Shown: positions 28,164 through 37,716, counted from the stretch's first letter. The stretch is DNA of 64,000 nt from Eudoraea sp963704895 (GCA_963704895.1 CAVPID010000002.1:806001-870000), one strand, 5' to 3'. Numbers and translations are program-made. Notes: generated from the sequence alone by a model not told the origin.

Positions 28164-29043
28164 GTTTAAAAACTACCTGCATCTTCACCTGATTGTATTT
28201 ATATGGGGTTTTACGGCAGTACTTGGAAAATTAATTTCTATAGATGCCATGCCATTGGTTTGGTATCGAATGCTTATCGCCGCTTGTTTAGTTGCTGTTT
28301 TTATTTTTTTTAAGCGTTATTCCATTAGGGTCAGTGCTAAAACGTTGTTGGTAATGTTGACGGCTGGAGTCATAATTGCGTTGCACTGGGTCACATTTTT
28401 TAAAGCAATTAAAGTGTCTAATGTATCCATTGCATTGGTAACAATGTCTACCGGCGCATTGTTTACTGCATTTCTGGAACCAATATGGTATGGCAGGAAA
28501 ATGATTTGGTATGAAGTTGTATTTGGTTTGCTGGTTGTTTTTGGTTTGTACCTTATTTTTAATGTAAGCACTTCTTATAGTCTGGGTATGGGCCTGGCTC
28601 TTATTTCTGCACTCCTGGGATCGATATTTACCTTAATTAACGGACAATTGATTAAAACAAATAAGCCGTCGACAATATCTTTTTATGAATTATTAAGCGG
28701 TGCACTTTTTATTTCAATTTATCTGGCCATAAACGGATCCTTTGATCGGGAATTTTTTATACTCTCTCTCAGCGACTGGTTTTTTATTTTTATACTGGCA
28801 TCTGTATGCACGGCTTATGCTTTTATTGCCGCTGTAAAAGTTATGAGATTTATCAGCCCTTATACCGTTATGCTAACTATAAATTTAGAACCAATTTATG
28901 GGATAGTACTGGCGTTGTTAATCTTTGGACAAAGCGAAAAGATGAGCCCTCTTTTTTATATGGGAGCTCTACTAATAGTTGCCACTATAATTGCTAACGG
29001 GATCTTAAAGAATAGGAGAAAATCAAATATGGAAATGGATTAA
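28150..29043 (+). CDS. EamA/DMT-superfamily transporter
   Basis: 297 residues with ten predicted membrane helices arranged as two EamA repeats (about 10-135 and 150-285), typical of drug/metabolite transporters. The second repeat contains the SPYTVMLTINLEPIYGIVLA segment with the conserved Glu-Pro of EamA proteins; a corresponding FLEPIWYG lies in the first. It overlaps the LptF/G gene by 14 bp and ends 114 bp before accA. The substrate cannot be inferred; such proteins export amino acids or other small metabolites. Confidence 0.92.
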   Translation: MPSDKFKNYLHLHLIVFIWGFTAVLGKLISIDAMPLVWYRMLIAACLVAVFIFFKRYSIRVSAKTLLVMLTAGVIIALHWVTFFKAIKVSNVSIALVTMSTGALFTAFLEPIWYGRKMIWYEVVFGLLVVFGLYLIFNVSTSYSLGMGLALISALLGSIFTLINGQLIKTNKPSTISFYELLSGALFISIYLAINGSFDREFFILSLSDWFFIFILASVCTAYAFIAAVKVMRFISPYTVMLTINLEPIYGIVLALLIFGQSEKMSPLFYMGALLIVATIIANGILKNRRKSNMEMD

Positions 29044-29099
29044 GTGACAGGGTCTTGTCAAGTGTTTATTAATTTAATGTATAAGACGGCATAATATTT

Positions 29100-29107
29100 T
29101 ATATTTG
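29100..29107 (+). promoter_or_regulatory. -7 promoter element of accA
   Basis: TATATTTG fully matches TAnnTTTG and lies 50 bp ahead of the accA ATG. No clear TTG lies at the usual -33 distance. Confidence 0.4.
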
Positions 29108-29157
29108 TTCATACAATCAAACTAATGCCATATTAAAAGTGGCAAAAACCTTTTTTA

Positions 29158-30111
29158 ATGGAATATTTAGAATTTGAACTTCCTATTAAGGAATTGGTAG
29201 AGCAATTGGAGAAATGCCAGATTATTGGCGAGGAGAGTGAAGTTGATGTAACAGAGACTTGTCGGCAGATTGAAAAAAAATTAGACGAAACACGAAAAGA
29301 TATCTATAAAAATCTTTCTGCCTGGCAGAGGGTACAACTTTCAAGACATCCAAACAGACCTTATACTTTGGATTATATTAAAGCCATTTGCGGGGATACT
29401 TTTTTAGAATTGCATGGTGACAGGAATGTGAAAGATGACAAAGCCATGATTGGTGGCCTTGGTAAAATTGGGGACCAAAGTTTTATGTTTATTGGCCAAC
29501 AAAAAGGATATAATACAAAGACCAGGCAGTACAGGAATTTTGGGATGGCCAATCCTGAAGGTTATAGGAAAGCACTAAGACTTATGAAGTCTGCTGAAAA
29601 ATTTAAAATTCCCGTTGTTTGTTTAATAGATACTCCCGGAGCTTATCCCGGTATTGAAGCAGAACAGCGAGGCCAAGGGGAGGCTATAGCCAGAAATATA
29701 CTGGAAATGACCCGCCTTAAAGTACCTATTATTGTGGTGATCATAGGAGAAGGTGCTTCAGGTGGTGCCCTGGGAATAGGAGTAGGTGACAGGGTATTGA
29801 TGCTGGAAAATACCTGGTATTCTGTAATATCACCAGAATCCTGTTCTTCTATTTTATGGAGAAGTTGGGAGTACAAGGAAATTGCCGCTGAAGCATTAAA
29901 ACTGACAGCAACAGACATGAAAAAATTAAAGCTAATAGATGAGATAGTTCGGGAACCAGCTGGGGGCGCTCATAGTAATAGAGAAAAAACGTTTGAAATC
30001 GTGAAAAATAAAATTGCTAAGAATTATGATGATCTCAAAAAGTTATCACCAAAAGAACTAGTTACAGCCCGAATGAATAAATATGCAAATATGGGTGTAT
30101 TTAACGGCTAA
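29158..30111 (+). CDS. accA: Acetyl-CoA carboxylase carboxyltransferase subunit alpha
   Basis: 317 residues; with AccD transfers CO2 from carboxybiotin to acetyl-CoA, giving malonyl-CoA for fatty acid synthesis. Landmarks: coiled helix at 1-55, RHPNRPYTLDYI near 63-74, DTPGAYPGIEAEQRGQGEAI near 158-177, and GEGASGGALGIGVGDRVLMLE near 198-218. The full family length is present. A strong terminator follows at 30135, so it ends its own transcription unit before dnaB. Confidence 0.97.
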   Translation: MEYLEFELPIKELVEQLEKCQIIGEESEVDVTETCRQIEKKLDETRKDIYKNLSAWQRVQLSRHPNRPYTLDYIKAICGDTFLELHGDRNVKDDKAMIGGLGKIGDQSFMFIGQQKGYNTKTRQYRNFGMANPEGYRKALRLMKSAEKFKIPVVCLIDTPGAYPGIEAEQRGQGEAIARNILEMTRLKVPIIVVIIGEGASGGALGIGVGDRVLMLENTWYSVISPESCSSILWRSWEYKEIAAEALKLTATDMKKLKLIDEIVREPAGGAHSNREKTFEIVKNKIAKNYDDLKKLSPKELVTARMNKYANMGVFNG

Positions 30112-30134
30112 TCAGCGTTTTTATCAGGATGAAG

Positions 30135-30167
30135 AAAATCCGGAGAATTCATTCTTCGGATTTTTTT
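30135..30167 (+). terminator. Rho-independent terminator after accA
   Basis: AAAATCCGGAGAA (30135-30147), loop TTCA, TTCTTCGGATTTT (30152-30164) with one G-T pair, then T to 30167. Confidence 0.85.
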
Positions 30168-30279
30168 CGTTATCAACACTATTTCGTAACTTATCAACAT
30201 ACCAAATGTTAATTAACGGTTGATATCCGAAAAGCTTTATTTAAAGTTAACTTAAGGTTAATTGCATACTTTTACACCC

Positions 30280-31833
30280 ATGGAAAAACCCAGTCCAATT
30301 ATTGGTCATAAAATAGGTAAGCCGGCAATCATCAACCTTGAGAAGGGTAAAATACCCCCTCAAGCTGTTGATTTAGAGGAGGTTGTCCTTGGCGCAATGA
30401 TGATTGATAAGAAAGGCGTGGATGAAGTTATTGACATTTTACATCCCGATGCGTTTTATAAAGATGCACATCGTTATATATACGAAGCTATCTTTAAACT
30501 GTTTGAAAGTTCAGAACCGGTGGATTTATTAACCGTTTCTAGCCAACTACGGAAAGATGAGCGACTTGAGGCTGTAGGTGGAGATTTTTATTTAATAAAA
30601 TTAACTCAAAAAGTGGCTTCTTCGGCACATATTGAGTTCCATGCAAGGATTATTCTTCAAAAATATATTCAGCGAAGTTTAATTAAGATTTCCAGTGAAA
30701 TTATTGAGGATGCTTATACGGATTCTACGGATGTTTTTGATCTTTTAGATAGCGCAGAAGCAAAATTATATGAAGTTACCCAGGGAAATTTAAAGCGTTC
30801 TGCTGAAACAGCCCAAAACCTTGTAATTCAGGCTAAAAAGAAAATTGAAGAAATATCAAATAAGGATGGATTGAGTGGAATTCCTTCTGGTTTTGATAAG
30901 GTAGACAGGCTTACTTCTGGTTGGCAACCAAGTGATTTGATAATTATAGCCGCACGGCCTGGTATGGGTAAAACTGCGCTCACCTTATCCATGGCTAGAA
31001 ATATGGCTGTCAATTCCAATATTCCGGTGGCTTTTTTCTCTTTGGAGATGTCTTCGGTTCAATTAATCACCAGGCTGATATCTTCAGAAACCGGTTTACC
31101 TTCTGAGAAACTTAGAACAGGAAGATTGGAAAAACATGAATGGGAACAATTGAATGTAAAAGTAAAGGCACTTGAAAAGGCTCCCCTATTCATTGACGAT
31201 ACCCCTTCGCTGTCAATTTTTGATCTCAGGGCAAAAGCAAGAAGACTGGCATCACAACATAAAATTAAACTGATTGTCCTCGATTATTTGCAACTAATGA
31301 CTGCGGGTGGCAGCCAAAAAGGGGGAAATAGGGAACAGGAAATTTCAACCATTTCAAGAAATTTAAAGGCACTGGCAAAGGAATTAAATGTTCCGGTAAT
31401 TGCTTTGTCTCAGCTATCAAGGGCCGTGGAAACACGTGGAGGTAGTAAAAGACCTATATTGTCAGATCTCCGGGAATCAGGTGCTATTGAACAGGATGCG
31501 GATATCGTTTCCTTTATTTATCGTCCCGAATATTATAAAATTGATGAATGGGATGATGAAGAGCGAACACCTACTCAGGGACAGGCAGAGTTTATTGTAG
31601 CCAAACACAGGAATGGTGGTTTAGATAATATTAGGTTAAAGTTCATTGCTCAACTGGGTAAATTTGATAACTTGGATGACTTTGATTCGCCATTTGAGTT
31701 TCAGTCAAAGATGAATATAGATGGGGATAATCCATTCATTACAAAAAACCTTCCTAATGCTGAAGAAGCCTTTGGAAGAACTATGAATGAGGATTCCGAT
31801 GTAGACCCGGATGACAATGATGTACCTTTTTAA
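30280..31833 (+). CDS. dnaB: Replicative DNA helicase
   Basis: 517 residues. The hexameric helicase that unwinds DNA ahead of the replisome. An N-terminal helical domain (about 20-125, PLDLEEVVLGAMMID-like start) is followed by a RecA-like domain with Walker A ARPGMGKTA near residue 227, an FFSLEMSS segment, Walker B LIVLDYLQLM near 330-340, and LSQLSRAVETR with the arginine finger region. The acidic C-terminal tail ends DVDPDDNDVPF, as in many Bacteroidota DnaB. ATG 30280 is preferred to the in-frame TTG at 30262. No intein is present. The next gene starts inside its last codons. Confidence 0.97.
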   Translation: MEKPSPIIGHKIGKPAIINLEKGKIPPQAVDLEEVVLGAMMIDKKGVDEVIDILHPDAFYKDAHRYIYEAIFKLFESSEPVDLLTVSSQLRKDERLEAVGGDFYLIKLTQKVASSAHIEFHARIILQKYIQRSLIKISSEIIEDAYTDSTDVFDLLDSAEAKLYEVTQGNLKRSAETAQNLVIQAKKKIEEISNKDGLSGIPSGFDKVDRLTSGWQPSDLIIIAARPGMGKTALTLSMARNMAVNSNIPVAFFSLEMSSVQLITRLISSETGLPSEKLRTGRLEKHEWEQLNVKVKALEKAPLFIDDTPSLSIFDLRAKARRLASQHKIKLIVLDYLQLMTAGGSQKGGNREQEISTISRNLKALAKELNVPVIALSQLSRAVETRGGSKRPILSDLRESGAIEQDADIVSFIYRPEYYKIDEWDDEERTPTQGQAEFIVAKHRNGGLDNIRLKFIAQLGKFDNLDDFDSPFEFQSKMNIDGDNPFITKNLPNAEEAFGRTMNEDSDVDPDDNDVPF

Positions 31834-33130
31834 AACCTGCATACACCAATTTAGAAAGCCTGCCATTACCAACTTTCTGATACCAATTCTATTTCTTTTC
31901 TTGACGTCCTTTCATTCCAGTGCTTCTACAATTCTCATCCCCATGGATGCAGAAAGTCAGGAAAACCATTTAAAAGCCTACGGCATTACTTATTGGGTAT
32001 TAACCAAACAACAAAAGGTACAATGGTTACTTAACTACAGGGGAGGTTCATTTTTATTACCCGATGGCGAAAGTATTAGAAAAGAGTGCCAGATTCGGGG
32101 CGTTAGCTATGAAATTTTGTCAGACGGACAGGCGCAGGCAATTTTGGATGAGATAAGTAGTCCGTCTAAAAATCAGGAAGCAGTGATTCTTGAGAAAGCT
32201 CCTAAAATAGCGGTCTACTCACCAAAGAATAATCAGCCGTGGGATGATGCTGTAACCATGGCATTGACTTATGCAGAAATCCCTTATATCACTATTTACG
32301 ATGAAGAAGTACTAGATAATAAACTTGTTTTATATGATTGGCTTCATTTACATCATGAAGATTTTACAGGACAATTTGGTAAATTTTATGGGGCTTACAG
32401 AGCTGCCCCATGGTATATTGAAGGGAAGCAAGAAGCTGAAGCCTTGGCGGCAAAGCTTGGATTCAATAAGGTTTCAGAAGAGAAAAGAGCGGTTGTACTT
32501 AAAATAAGAAATTATGTAATAGGTGGAGGATTTATGTTCGCAATGTGCTCTGCAACAGATAGTTTTGATATCGCTCTCGCTGCAGATGGGGTTGATATTT
32601 GTGAACCAATGTTTGATGGGGATCCGTCAGATGCCAATTATCAAAGCAAACTGGATTTTAAAAAAACCTTTGCCTTTACCAATTTTACATTAGAGAGAAA
32701 CCCATTGCGTTACGAATTTTCATCCATTGATATGACCAGTAAACGGAGCAATGTTGCACGGGAAACTGATTATTTTAGCTTGATGGATTTTTCGGCAAAA
32801 TGGGACCCTGTTCCAACCATGCTATGCCAGAATCATACGTCATTGGTTAAAGGTTTTATGGGTCAGACAACAGCTTTTGCTCGGGATGAAATTAAAGCAA
32901 CAGTACTGGTCTTGGGGGAAAATAAAATTAATGGTGAGGCGCGTTATATTCATGGCATTAAGGGTAAAGGATTTTTTACTTTCTATGGAGGACATGATCC
33001 GGAAGACTATCAACATAGGGTAGGGGATCCTAAAACTGAATTGGAACTGCATCCAAATTCACCCGGCTACCGGCTTATTTTGAACAATGTTTTATTTCCT
33101 GCAGCACGCAAGAAAAAACAAAAGACCTAA
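31811..33130 (+). CDS. Exported 'asparagine synthetase B-like' protein of Bacteroidota, class I amidotransferase-like fold
   Basis: 439 residues. An N-terminal basic stretch and hydrophobic segment (about 18-38) form a signal peptide or anchor; the mature part begins with ILIPMDAESQENHLKAYG. This family is often labelled asparagine synthetase B in Flavobacteriaceae, but no AsnB synthetase domain is visible. GGGFMFAMCSATDS (near 237-250) looks like a class I glutamine amidotransferase-like nucleophile elbow with a Cys, and FYGGHDPEDYQHRVGDP lies near the end. The actual activity is unknown. It overlaps dnaB by 23 bp; the gene is convergent with the HAD hydrolase, overlapping it by 4 bp. Confidence 0.8.
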   Translation: MTMMYLFKTCIHQFRKPAITNFLIPILFLFLTSFHSSASTILIPMDAESQENHLKAYGITYWVLTKQQKVQWLLNYRGGSFLLPDGESIRKECQIRGVSYEILSDGQAQAILDEISSPSKNQEAVILEKAPKIAVYSPKNNQPWDDAVTMALTYAEIPYITIYDEEVLDNKLVLYDWLHLHHEDFTGQFGKFYGAYRAAPWYIEGKQEAEALAAKLGFNKVSEEKRAVVLKIRNYVIGGGFMFAMCSATDSFDIALAADGVDICEPMFDGDPSDANYQSKLDFKKTFAFTNFTLERNPLRYEFSSIDMTSKRSNVARETDYFSLMDFSAKWDPVPTMLCQNHTSLVKGFMGQTTAFARDEIKATVLVLGENKINGEARYIHGIKGKGFFTFYGGHDPEDYQHRVGDPKTELELHPNSPGYRLILNNVLFPAARKKKQKT

Positions 33131-33930
33131 TTTTTATCTTTTAATAGTTTTTTCAGGATATGCTCTACCCCAAAATCATCATTGCTCAAGGTCCTGTAAT
33201 TTGCCGCTTTTAAAACATTAGGGTGTGAATTTGCCATAGCAAAACTATATTTTGCCAGGGCAAGCATTTCCAGGTCGTTATTGTAGTCTCCAAATACCAG
33301 AGTTTCATCAGGACCAATGCCGTGTTGTTCCTGTATCTGCTTTAACGCAAAACCTTTATGCGCATTTATATGGGATAAATCTACCCAGTTTTCACCGGAG
33401 ACTTTGACTTTTAGTTTACCCTCCAGGTGTTTCACAGCTGGATATATGTATTTTTCTGAGCCTCCATAGTGATATACAGCAATCTTTATCACTTCGCTAT
33501 CAAACTTCTGCAGATCGTCTAAAATCTCATATTTGGTATAGTACTCTTTAAGTGTATTGATGAATTTTGGGGAGTCACCAAGTATATATGCATTGTGTTT
33601 ACCGCATAATACTGGGAATGCCCCATCAATCTGACCCAAAATTTCAAGAATTACATTCTTGGAAACTGAATCCAAAGGAGTTGAAATCAGTTCCTGGTCA
33701 TTATGTATAACCAATCCACCATTCTCTGCGATGATAATTATCTCACTTTGTATTTGACTAAGCTTATCAGCAATACTGTTGTATTGGCGGCCGCTAGCTG
33801 CCACAAAAAGGATTCCCCGTTTTTTTAATTCCTCATACAATTCAAAAAAATGTTGGCTCACCTCATGCCTGGAATTCAAAAGTGTTCCATCCATGTCTGT
33901 AACCACCATTTTAATTGTTGATAAATTCAT
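33127..33930 (-). CDS. Cof-type HAD-superfamily hydrolase
   Basis: 267 residues. HAD motif I DMDGTLLNS near 11-19, motif II in FVAASGRQYNS, motif III Lys in the KGFALKQIQ block, and motif IV FGDYNNDLEML near 211-221; the insert between II and III is a type IIB cap (about 80-185). Such proteins dephosphorylate sugar phosphates, nucleotides or pyridoxal phosphate in the cytoplasm. ATG 33930 is preferred to the in-frame TTG at 33951. The exact substrate is not inferable. Confidence 0.92.
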   Translation of the reverse strand: MNLSTIKMVVTDMDGTLLNSRHEVSQHFFELYEELKKRGILFVAASGRQYNSIADKLSQIQSEIIIIAENGGLVIHNDQELISTPLDSVSKNVILEILGQIDGAFPVLCGKHNAYILGDSPKFINTLKEYYTKYEILDDLQKFDSEVIKIAVYHYGGSEKYIYPAVKHLEGKLKVKVSGENWVDLSHINAHKGFALKQIQEQHGIGPDETLVFGDYNNDLEMLALAKYSFAMANSHPNVLKAANYRTLSNDDFGVEHILKKLLKDKN

Positions 33931-34014
33931 ATTTCTAATTGTAAAGGACAAAGGTATTTTTTATGTTTAAAATACTAGTAACTTTCTTGAAGTTTTACAC
34001 TAACATAAATCGGG

Positions 34015-34437
34015 ATGAATATTTATCAAAAAGAAATACGATTAAAACCATATAAAAGGGGTTTTCATTTAATTACAGAGACTATTGAAGATAGTTTTCC
34101 AGAGTTAGGGGGAATTAAGATTGGAGTCCTAAATGTGTTCATAAAACATACATCAGCAAGTTTAACTATCAATGAAAATGCAGACTCAACGGTGCGTTCA
34201 GATTTTGAGGCACATATGAATATCTTGGTGCCGGAGGATGCGCCGTACTATGTCCATACCTATGAAGGTTCAGATGATATGCCTGCTCATATAAAAGCTT
34301 CTCTAATGGGGTCATCAATTCAAATTCCGATTAGTAGAGGCCGTTTAAATCTGGGTATTTGGCAAGGGATATATTTATGCGAACACAGAAATAATGCTTC
34401 AGGTCGTAGTTTGGTCCTTAGCTGTATTGGCAGTTAA
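34015..34437 (+). CDS. YjbQ/UPF0047 family protein
   Basis: 140 residues covering the entire UPF0047 (PF01894) family fold. Hallmarks are FIKHTSASLTINENAD near 42-57, the DDMPAHIKASLMGSS segment near 92-106, and a C-terminal LGIWQGIYLCEHRN with the conserved His. Members have been reported to have weak thiamine-phosphate synthase activity; the physiological role is unsettled. It is a single gene with a shared terminator before rplT. Confidence 0.94.
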   Translation: MNIYQKEIRLKPYKRGFHLITETIEDSFPELGGIKIGVLNVFIKHTSASLTINENADSTVRSDFEAHMNILVPEDAPYYVHTYEGSDDMPAHIKASLMGSSIQIPISRGRLNLGIWQGIYLCEHRNNASGRSLVLSCIGS

Positions 34438-34458
34438 CTTTTAGCATATTGAATAAAA

Positions 34459-34487
34459 AAAGCCCTGACTAAAACAGTCAGGGCTTT
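34459..34487. terminator. Bidirectional terminator between yjbQ-like gene and rplT
   Basis: AAAGCCCTGACT (34459-34470), loop AAAAC, AGTCAGGGCTTT (34476-34487). A long A run in front gives a T run for the minus-strand ribosomal operon, which ends at 34507. Confidence 0.85.
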
Positions 34488-34506
34488 AAAGCGAGAATTC
34501 TTTTTA

Positions 34507-34851
34507 CTATTTTACTTTATCCACAACAGCCTTAAAGGCATCCGGGTGGTTCATTGCCAAGTCTGCCAGAACTTTTCTATTTAGTTCTATATTATTGGCC
34601 TTTATTTTTCCCATAAATTGCGAATAAGACATTCCATGTAATCTTGCACCTGCATTAATACGGGTGATCCATAGTGCACGGAAATTTCTTTTCTTATTTC
34701 TACGGTCTCTATAAGCGTATACCATTGCTTTTTCGACCGCATTTTTGGCTACTGTCCAGACATTTTTACGTCTTCCAAAGTAACCTTTGGCTTGCTTCAT
34801 TACCTTTTTTCTTCTGGCTCTGGAAGCGACTGAATTTACTGATCTTGGCAT
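34507..34851 (-). CDS. rplT: 50S ribosomal protein L20
   Basis: 114 residues, very basic. MPRSVNSVASRARRKK at the start, AKGYFGRRKNVW, and LWITRINAGARLHGMSYSQF match L20 throughout. Binds 23S rRNA early in 50S assembly. Last gene of thrS-infC-rpmI-rplT on the minus strand; in other bacteria L20 represses translation of this operon, which may also hold here. Confidence 0.98.
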   Translation of the reverse strand: MPRSVNSVASRARRKKVMKQAKGYFGRRKNVWTVAKNAVEKAMVYAYRDRRNKKRNFRALWITRINAGARLHGMSYSQFMGKIKANNIELNRKVLADLAMNHPDAFKAVVDKVK

Positions 34852-34952
34852 TTTTTTACATTTGTTTTTGTAGCAGGCGGCTCAAAGAATTATTCTAAAA
34901 ACACTTTTAAAAGCCCAACTCCATGGTTAATACTGATTACCTAAAGAACAAT

Positions 34953-35150
34953 TTATTTTAATCCTAATTGTCCTTTAATATTCGCAACATCAGAGTCATG
35001 TACTAATGTCGAATGTGTTAGCTTAAGCTTTCGCTTTTTAGATTTCTTTGTCAAAATATGACTCTTAAAAGCGTGCTTTCTTTTAATTTTACCAGAACCT
35101 GTAAGCTTAAATCGCTTTTTGGCACTGGATTTTGTTTTCATCTTAGGCAT
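34953..35150 (-). CDS. rpmI: 50S ribosomal protein L35
   Basis: 65 residues; MPKMKTKSSAKKRFKLTGSG and the KRKHAFKSHILTKKSKKRKL region are diagnostic of L35. It lies between infC (40 bp) and rplT (101 bp), the conserved order. Confidence 0.98.
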   Translation of the reverse strand: MPKMKTKSSAKKRFKLTGSGKIKRKHAFKSHILTKKSKKRKLKLTHSTLVHDSDVANIKGQLGLK

Positions 35151-35190
35151 TTTCTTCCTATTTGTTTATTAATCTCGCTTCTTTTCTTTC

Positions 35191-35745
35191 TTATTTTTTT
35201 GTCTTAGGAGCAATGAACATTGTCATTCGCTTTCCTTCAAGTCTTGGCATTTGCTCAACCTTGCCAAATTCTTCCAACTCCTGTGCTAGTTTCAATAAGA
35301 GTATTTCTCCCTTATCCTTATAAACTATTGATCTTCCTTTAAAAAAAACATAGGCCTTTAATTTAGCTCCGTCTTTAAGAAACTTTTCCGCATGTTTCTT
35401 TTTGAACTCATAATCATGATCATCCGTATTGGGCCCAAATCTAATTTCTTTTACGATTACTTTGGTGGCTTTCGCCTTCATTACCTTTTCTCGCTTTTTC
35501 TGCTCGTAGAGGAATTTCTTGTAATCTATAATCTTGCATACCGGCGGATCTGCTTTAGGTGAAATCTCCACCAAATCCAAACCTTGTTCTTCTGCCAGAG
35601 AAATTGCTTTAGCAATGGGAAATACCCCCACTTCCACATTATCACCTACCAAGCGAACACTTGGTGATGTAATTTTTTCATTGATATTATGAGGATTCTT
35701 GTTTTCCCTCCGAGGTTGGGGCCTAAATCTTCTTCGTATTGCTAT
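35191..35745 (-). CDS. infC: Translation initiation factor IF-3, ATA start
   Basis: 184 residues; prevents premature 50S joining and checks the start codon-anticodon pair. N-terminal domain (about 1-85: RRENKNPHNINEKI, VGDNVEVG) and C-terminal domain (about 90-180: VKEIRFGPNTDDHDYEFK, LEGKRMTMF) are both present. No ATG or GTG lies at the conserved N-terminus; the residues AIRRRFRPQPRREN are preceded by ATA (35745-35743), so ATA is the likely start. Rare start codons in infC are established for E. coli (AUU), where IF-3 represses its own translation. It follows thrS by 30 bp. Confidence 0.93.
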   Translation of the reverse strand: MAIRRRFRPQPRRENKNPHNINEKITSPSVRLVGDNVEVGVFPIAKAISLAEEQGLDLVEISPKADPPVCKIIDYKKFLYEQKKREKVMKAKATKVIVKEIRFGPNTDDHDYEFKKKHAEKFLKDGAKLKAYVFFKGRSIVYKDKGEILLLKLAQELEEFGKVEQMPRLEGKRMTMFIAPKTKK

Positions 35746-35775
35746 GACTGATATATTTAATTAAACTTAATTTTT

Positions 35776-37716
35776 TTAAAATGACTTTAAGGTACTACTT
35801 ATTTCCTTTTCGACCAAGTTTGCAAATTCCTTTAGACTAAGCATTCCCAAGTCTTCACCCCCGTGCTTACGGACCGAAATTGTATTTTGTTCCTCTTCAT
35901 TTTCACCAACGATAAGCATAAATGGTATTTTATTCATTTCTGCCTCCCGTATTTTCTTCCCTACGGTCTCATTCCTAACATCAATGAGCGCGCGAATTTC
36001 GTCATTTTCCAATGAATTTAAAACTTTTTCGGCATATTTTTCATGTTTCTCGCTTACCGGCAAAATTATAGCCTGATCTGGTGTGAGCCATAATGGAAAA
36101 TTTCCTCCGGTATGTTCAAGTAACAAAGCAACAAATCGTTCCATGCTACCAAAAGGCGCCCTGTGTATCATAACAGGTCTGTGTAGCTCATTATCACTGC
36201 CTTTATAGGTAAGTTCAAAGCGCTCTGGGAGATTGTAATCGACCTGAATTGTTCCCAATTGCCAGTTTCTGCCAAGAGCATCTTTGACCATGAAATCTAG
36301 TTTAGGACCGTAAAAAGCAGCTTCACCTTTTTCAATAACATAATCCAGGTTTTTTTCCTCAGCAGCATTTATGATTGCTTTTTCCGCTTTGTCCCAATTT
36401 TCTATAGAACCAATATATTTTTCCGGCTTTTCCGGATCTCTTAGCGATACCTGAGCGGTAAAATTCTCAAAACCCAAAGAGCCTAAAACGTAGAGCGAAA
36501 GGTCAATCACATCTATAAATTCCTGATGTAATTGATCCGGTGTGCAAAATATGTGAGCATCATCCTGTGTGAACCCCCTTACCCGGGTAAGCCCATGGAG
36601 TTCACCACTTTGTTCATAGCGATAAACTGTCCCAAATTCGGCAAAACGCTTTGGAAGTTCCCTATAGCTCAATGGTTTAGAATTAAATATTTCGCAGTGG
36701 TGGGGACAATTCATTGGTTTTAATAAAAACTCCTCATCTTCCTTTGGGGTATGAATGGGCTGAAAACTGTCAGCCCCATATTTGTCATAGTGTCCGGAAG
36801 TAATATATAGCTCTTTTTGCCCAATATGTGGCGTAATCACCATTTCGTAACCCGCCTTTTTCTGGGCTTTCTTCAGGAAATTTTCAAGACGTTCCCTCAG
36901 AGCAGCACCCTTTGGAAGCCACAGAGGCAATCCTTGCCCCACTTTTTTGGAAAAAGTAAATAATTCCAACTCTTTACCTAACTTCCTATGATCTCTTTTC
37001 TTGGCTTCTTCGAGTAATTCCAAATACTCGGTTAATTCTTTTTGCTTTGGAAAAGAAATGCCGTAAACACGTGTAAGTTGCGTTTTATTTTCATCGCCCC
37101 GCCAGTAGGCCCCTGCAACACTCATTATTTTAATGGCCTTTACGATGCCCGTATTTGGGATATGACCTCCCCGGCATAAATCGGTAAAGGTATCATGATC
37201 ACAAAAGGTAATGCTGCCATCCTCAAGATTTTCAATGAGCTCTACCTTGTATTCATTACTCTGGTCTTTATAAAATTGTAACGCATCCTTCTTGGAAACT
37301 GAACGCATATTAAAATCGTGTTTTCCACGGGCAATTTCCAAAGCTTTTTGTTCAATAGCCGGAAAATCTTTTTCAGAAATTGATTGCTCCCCAAAATCGA
37401 CATCATAATAAAACCCGTTTTCAATAGCAGGACCAATAGTAAGTTTGATTCCCGGATATAACTCCTCAAGAGCCTGGGCTATGATATGTGAAGAAGAGTG
37501 CCAAAATGCTTTTTTCCCTTCTGTGTCACTCCAGGTATAAAGTACAAGTTTGCCATCCTCATTCAAGGCTGTAACCGCTTCCACCATAGTGTCATTGAAT
37601 TTTGCGGAAATAACATTCCTGGCCAAACCTTCACTAATGCTTTTGGCAACATCTAAAGGAGTAATGCCTTTTTCATACTCTTTAACTGACCCGTCCGGGA
37701 GTGTTATTTTAATCAT
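35776..37716 (-). CDS. thrS: Threonine-tRNA ligase
   Basis: 646 residues: TGS domain (1-60), editing domain with FWHSSSHIIAQALEEL near 70-86 carrying HxxxH, class II catalytic core (about 240-535; MNCPHHCEIF, RELPKRFAEFGTVYRYEQSGELHG-type motif 2, APFGSMERF motif 3), and anticodon-binding domain (about 540-640). Charges tRNA-Thr in the cytoplasm. First gene of the thrS-infC-rpmI-rplT operon. No T-box or other leader structure was recognised in the short upstream region. Confidence 0.98.
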   Translation of the reverse strand: MIKITLPDGSVKEYEKGITPLDVAKSISEGLARNVISAKFNDTMVEAVTALNEDGKLVLYTWSDTEGKKAFWHSSSHIIAQALEELYPGIKLTIGPAIENGFYYDVDFGEQSISEKDFPAIEQKALEIARGKHDFNMRSVSKKDALQFYKDQSNEYKVELIENLEDGSITFCDHDTFTDLCRGGHIPNTGIVKAIKIMSVAGAYWRGDENKTQLTRVYGISFPKQKELTEYLELLEEAKKRDHRKLGKELELFTFSKKVGQGLPLWLPKGAALRERLENFLKKAQKKAGYEMVITPHIGQKELYITSGHYDKYGADSFQPIHTPKEDEEFLLKPMNCPHHCEIFNSKPLSYRELPKRFAEFGTVYRYEQSGELHGLTRVRGFTQDDAHIFCTPDQLHQEFIDVIDLSLYVLGSLGFENFTAQVSLRDPEKPEKYIGSIENWDKAEKAIINAAEEKNLDYVIEKGEAAFYGPKLDFMVKDALGRNWQLGTIQVDYNLPERFELTYKGSDNELHRPVMIHRAPFGSMERFVALLLEHTGGNFPLWLTPDQAIILPVSEKHEKYAEKVLNSLENDEIRALIDVRNETVGKKIREAEMNKIPFMLIVGENEEEQNTISVRKHGGEDLGMLSLKEFANLVEKEISSTLKSF

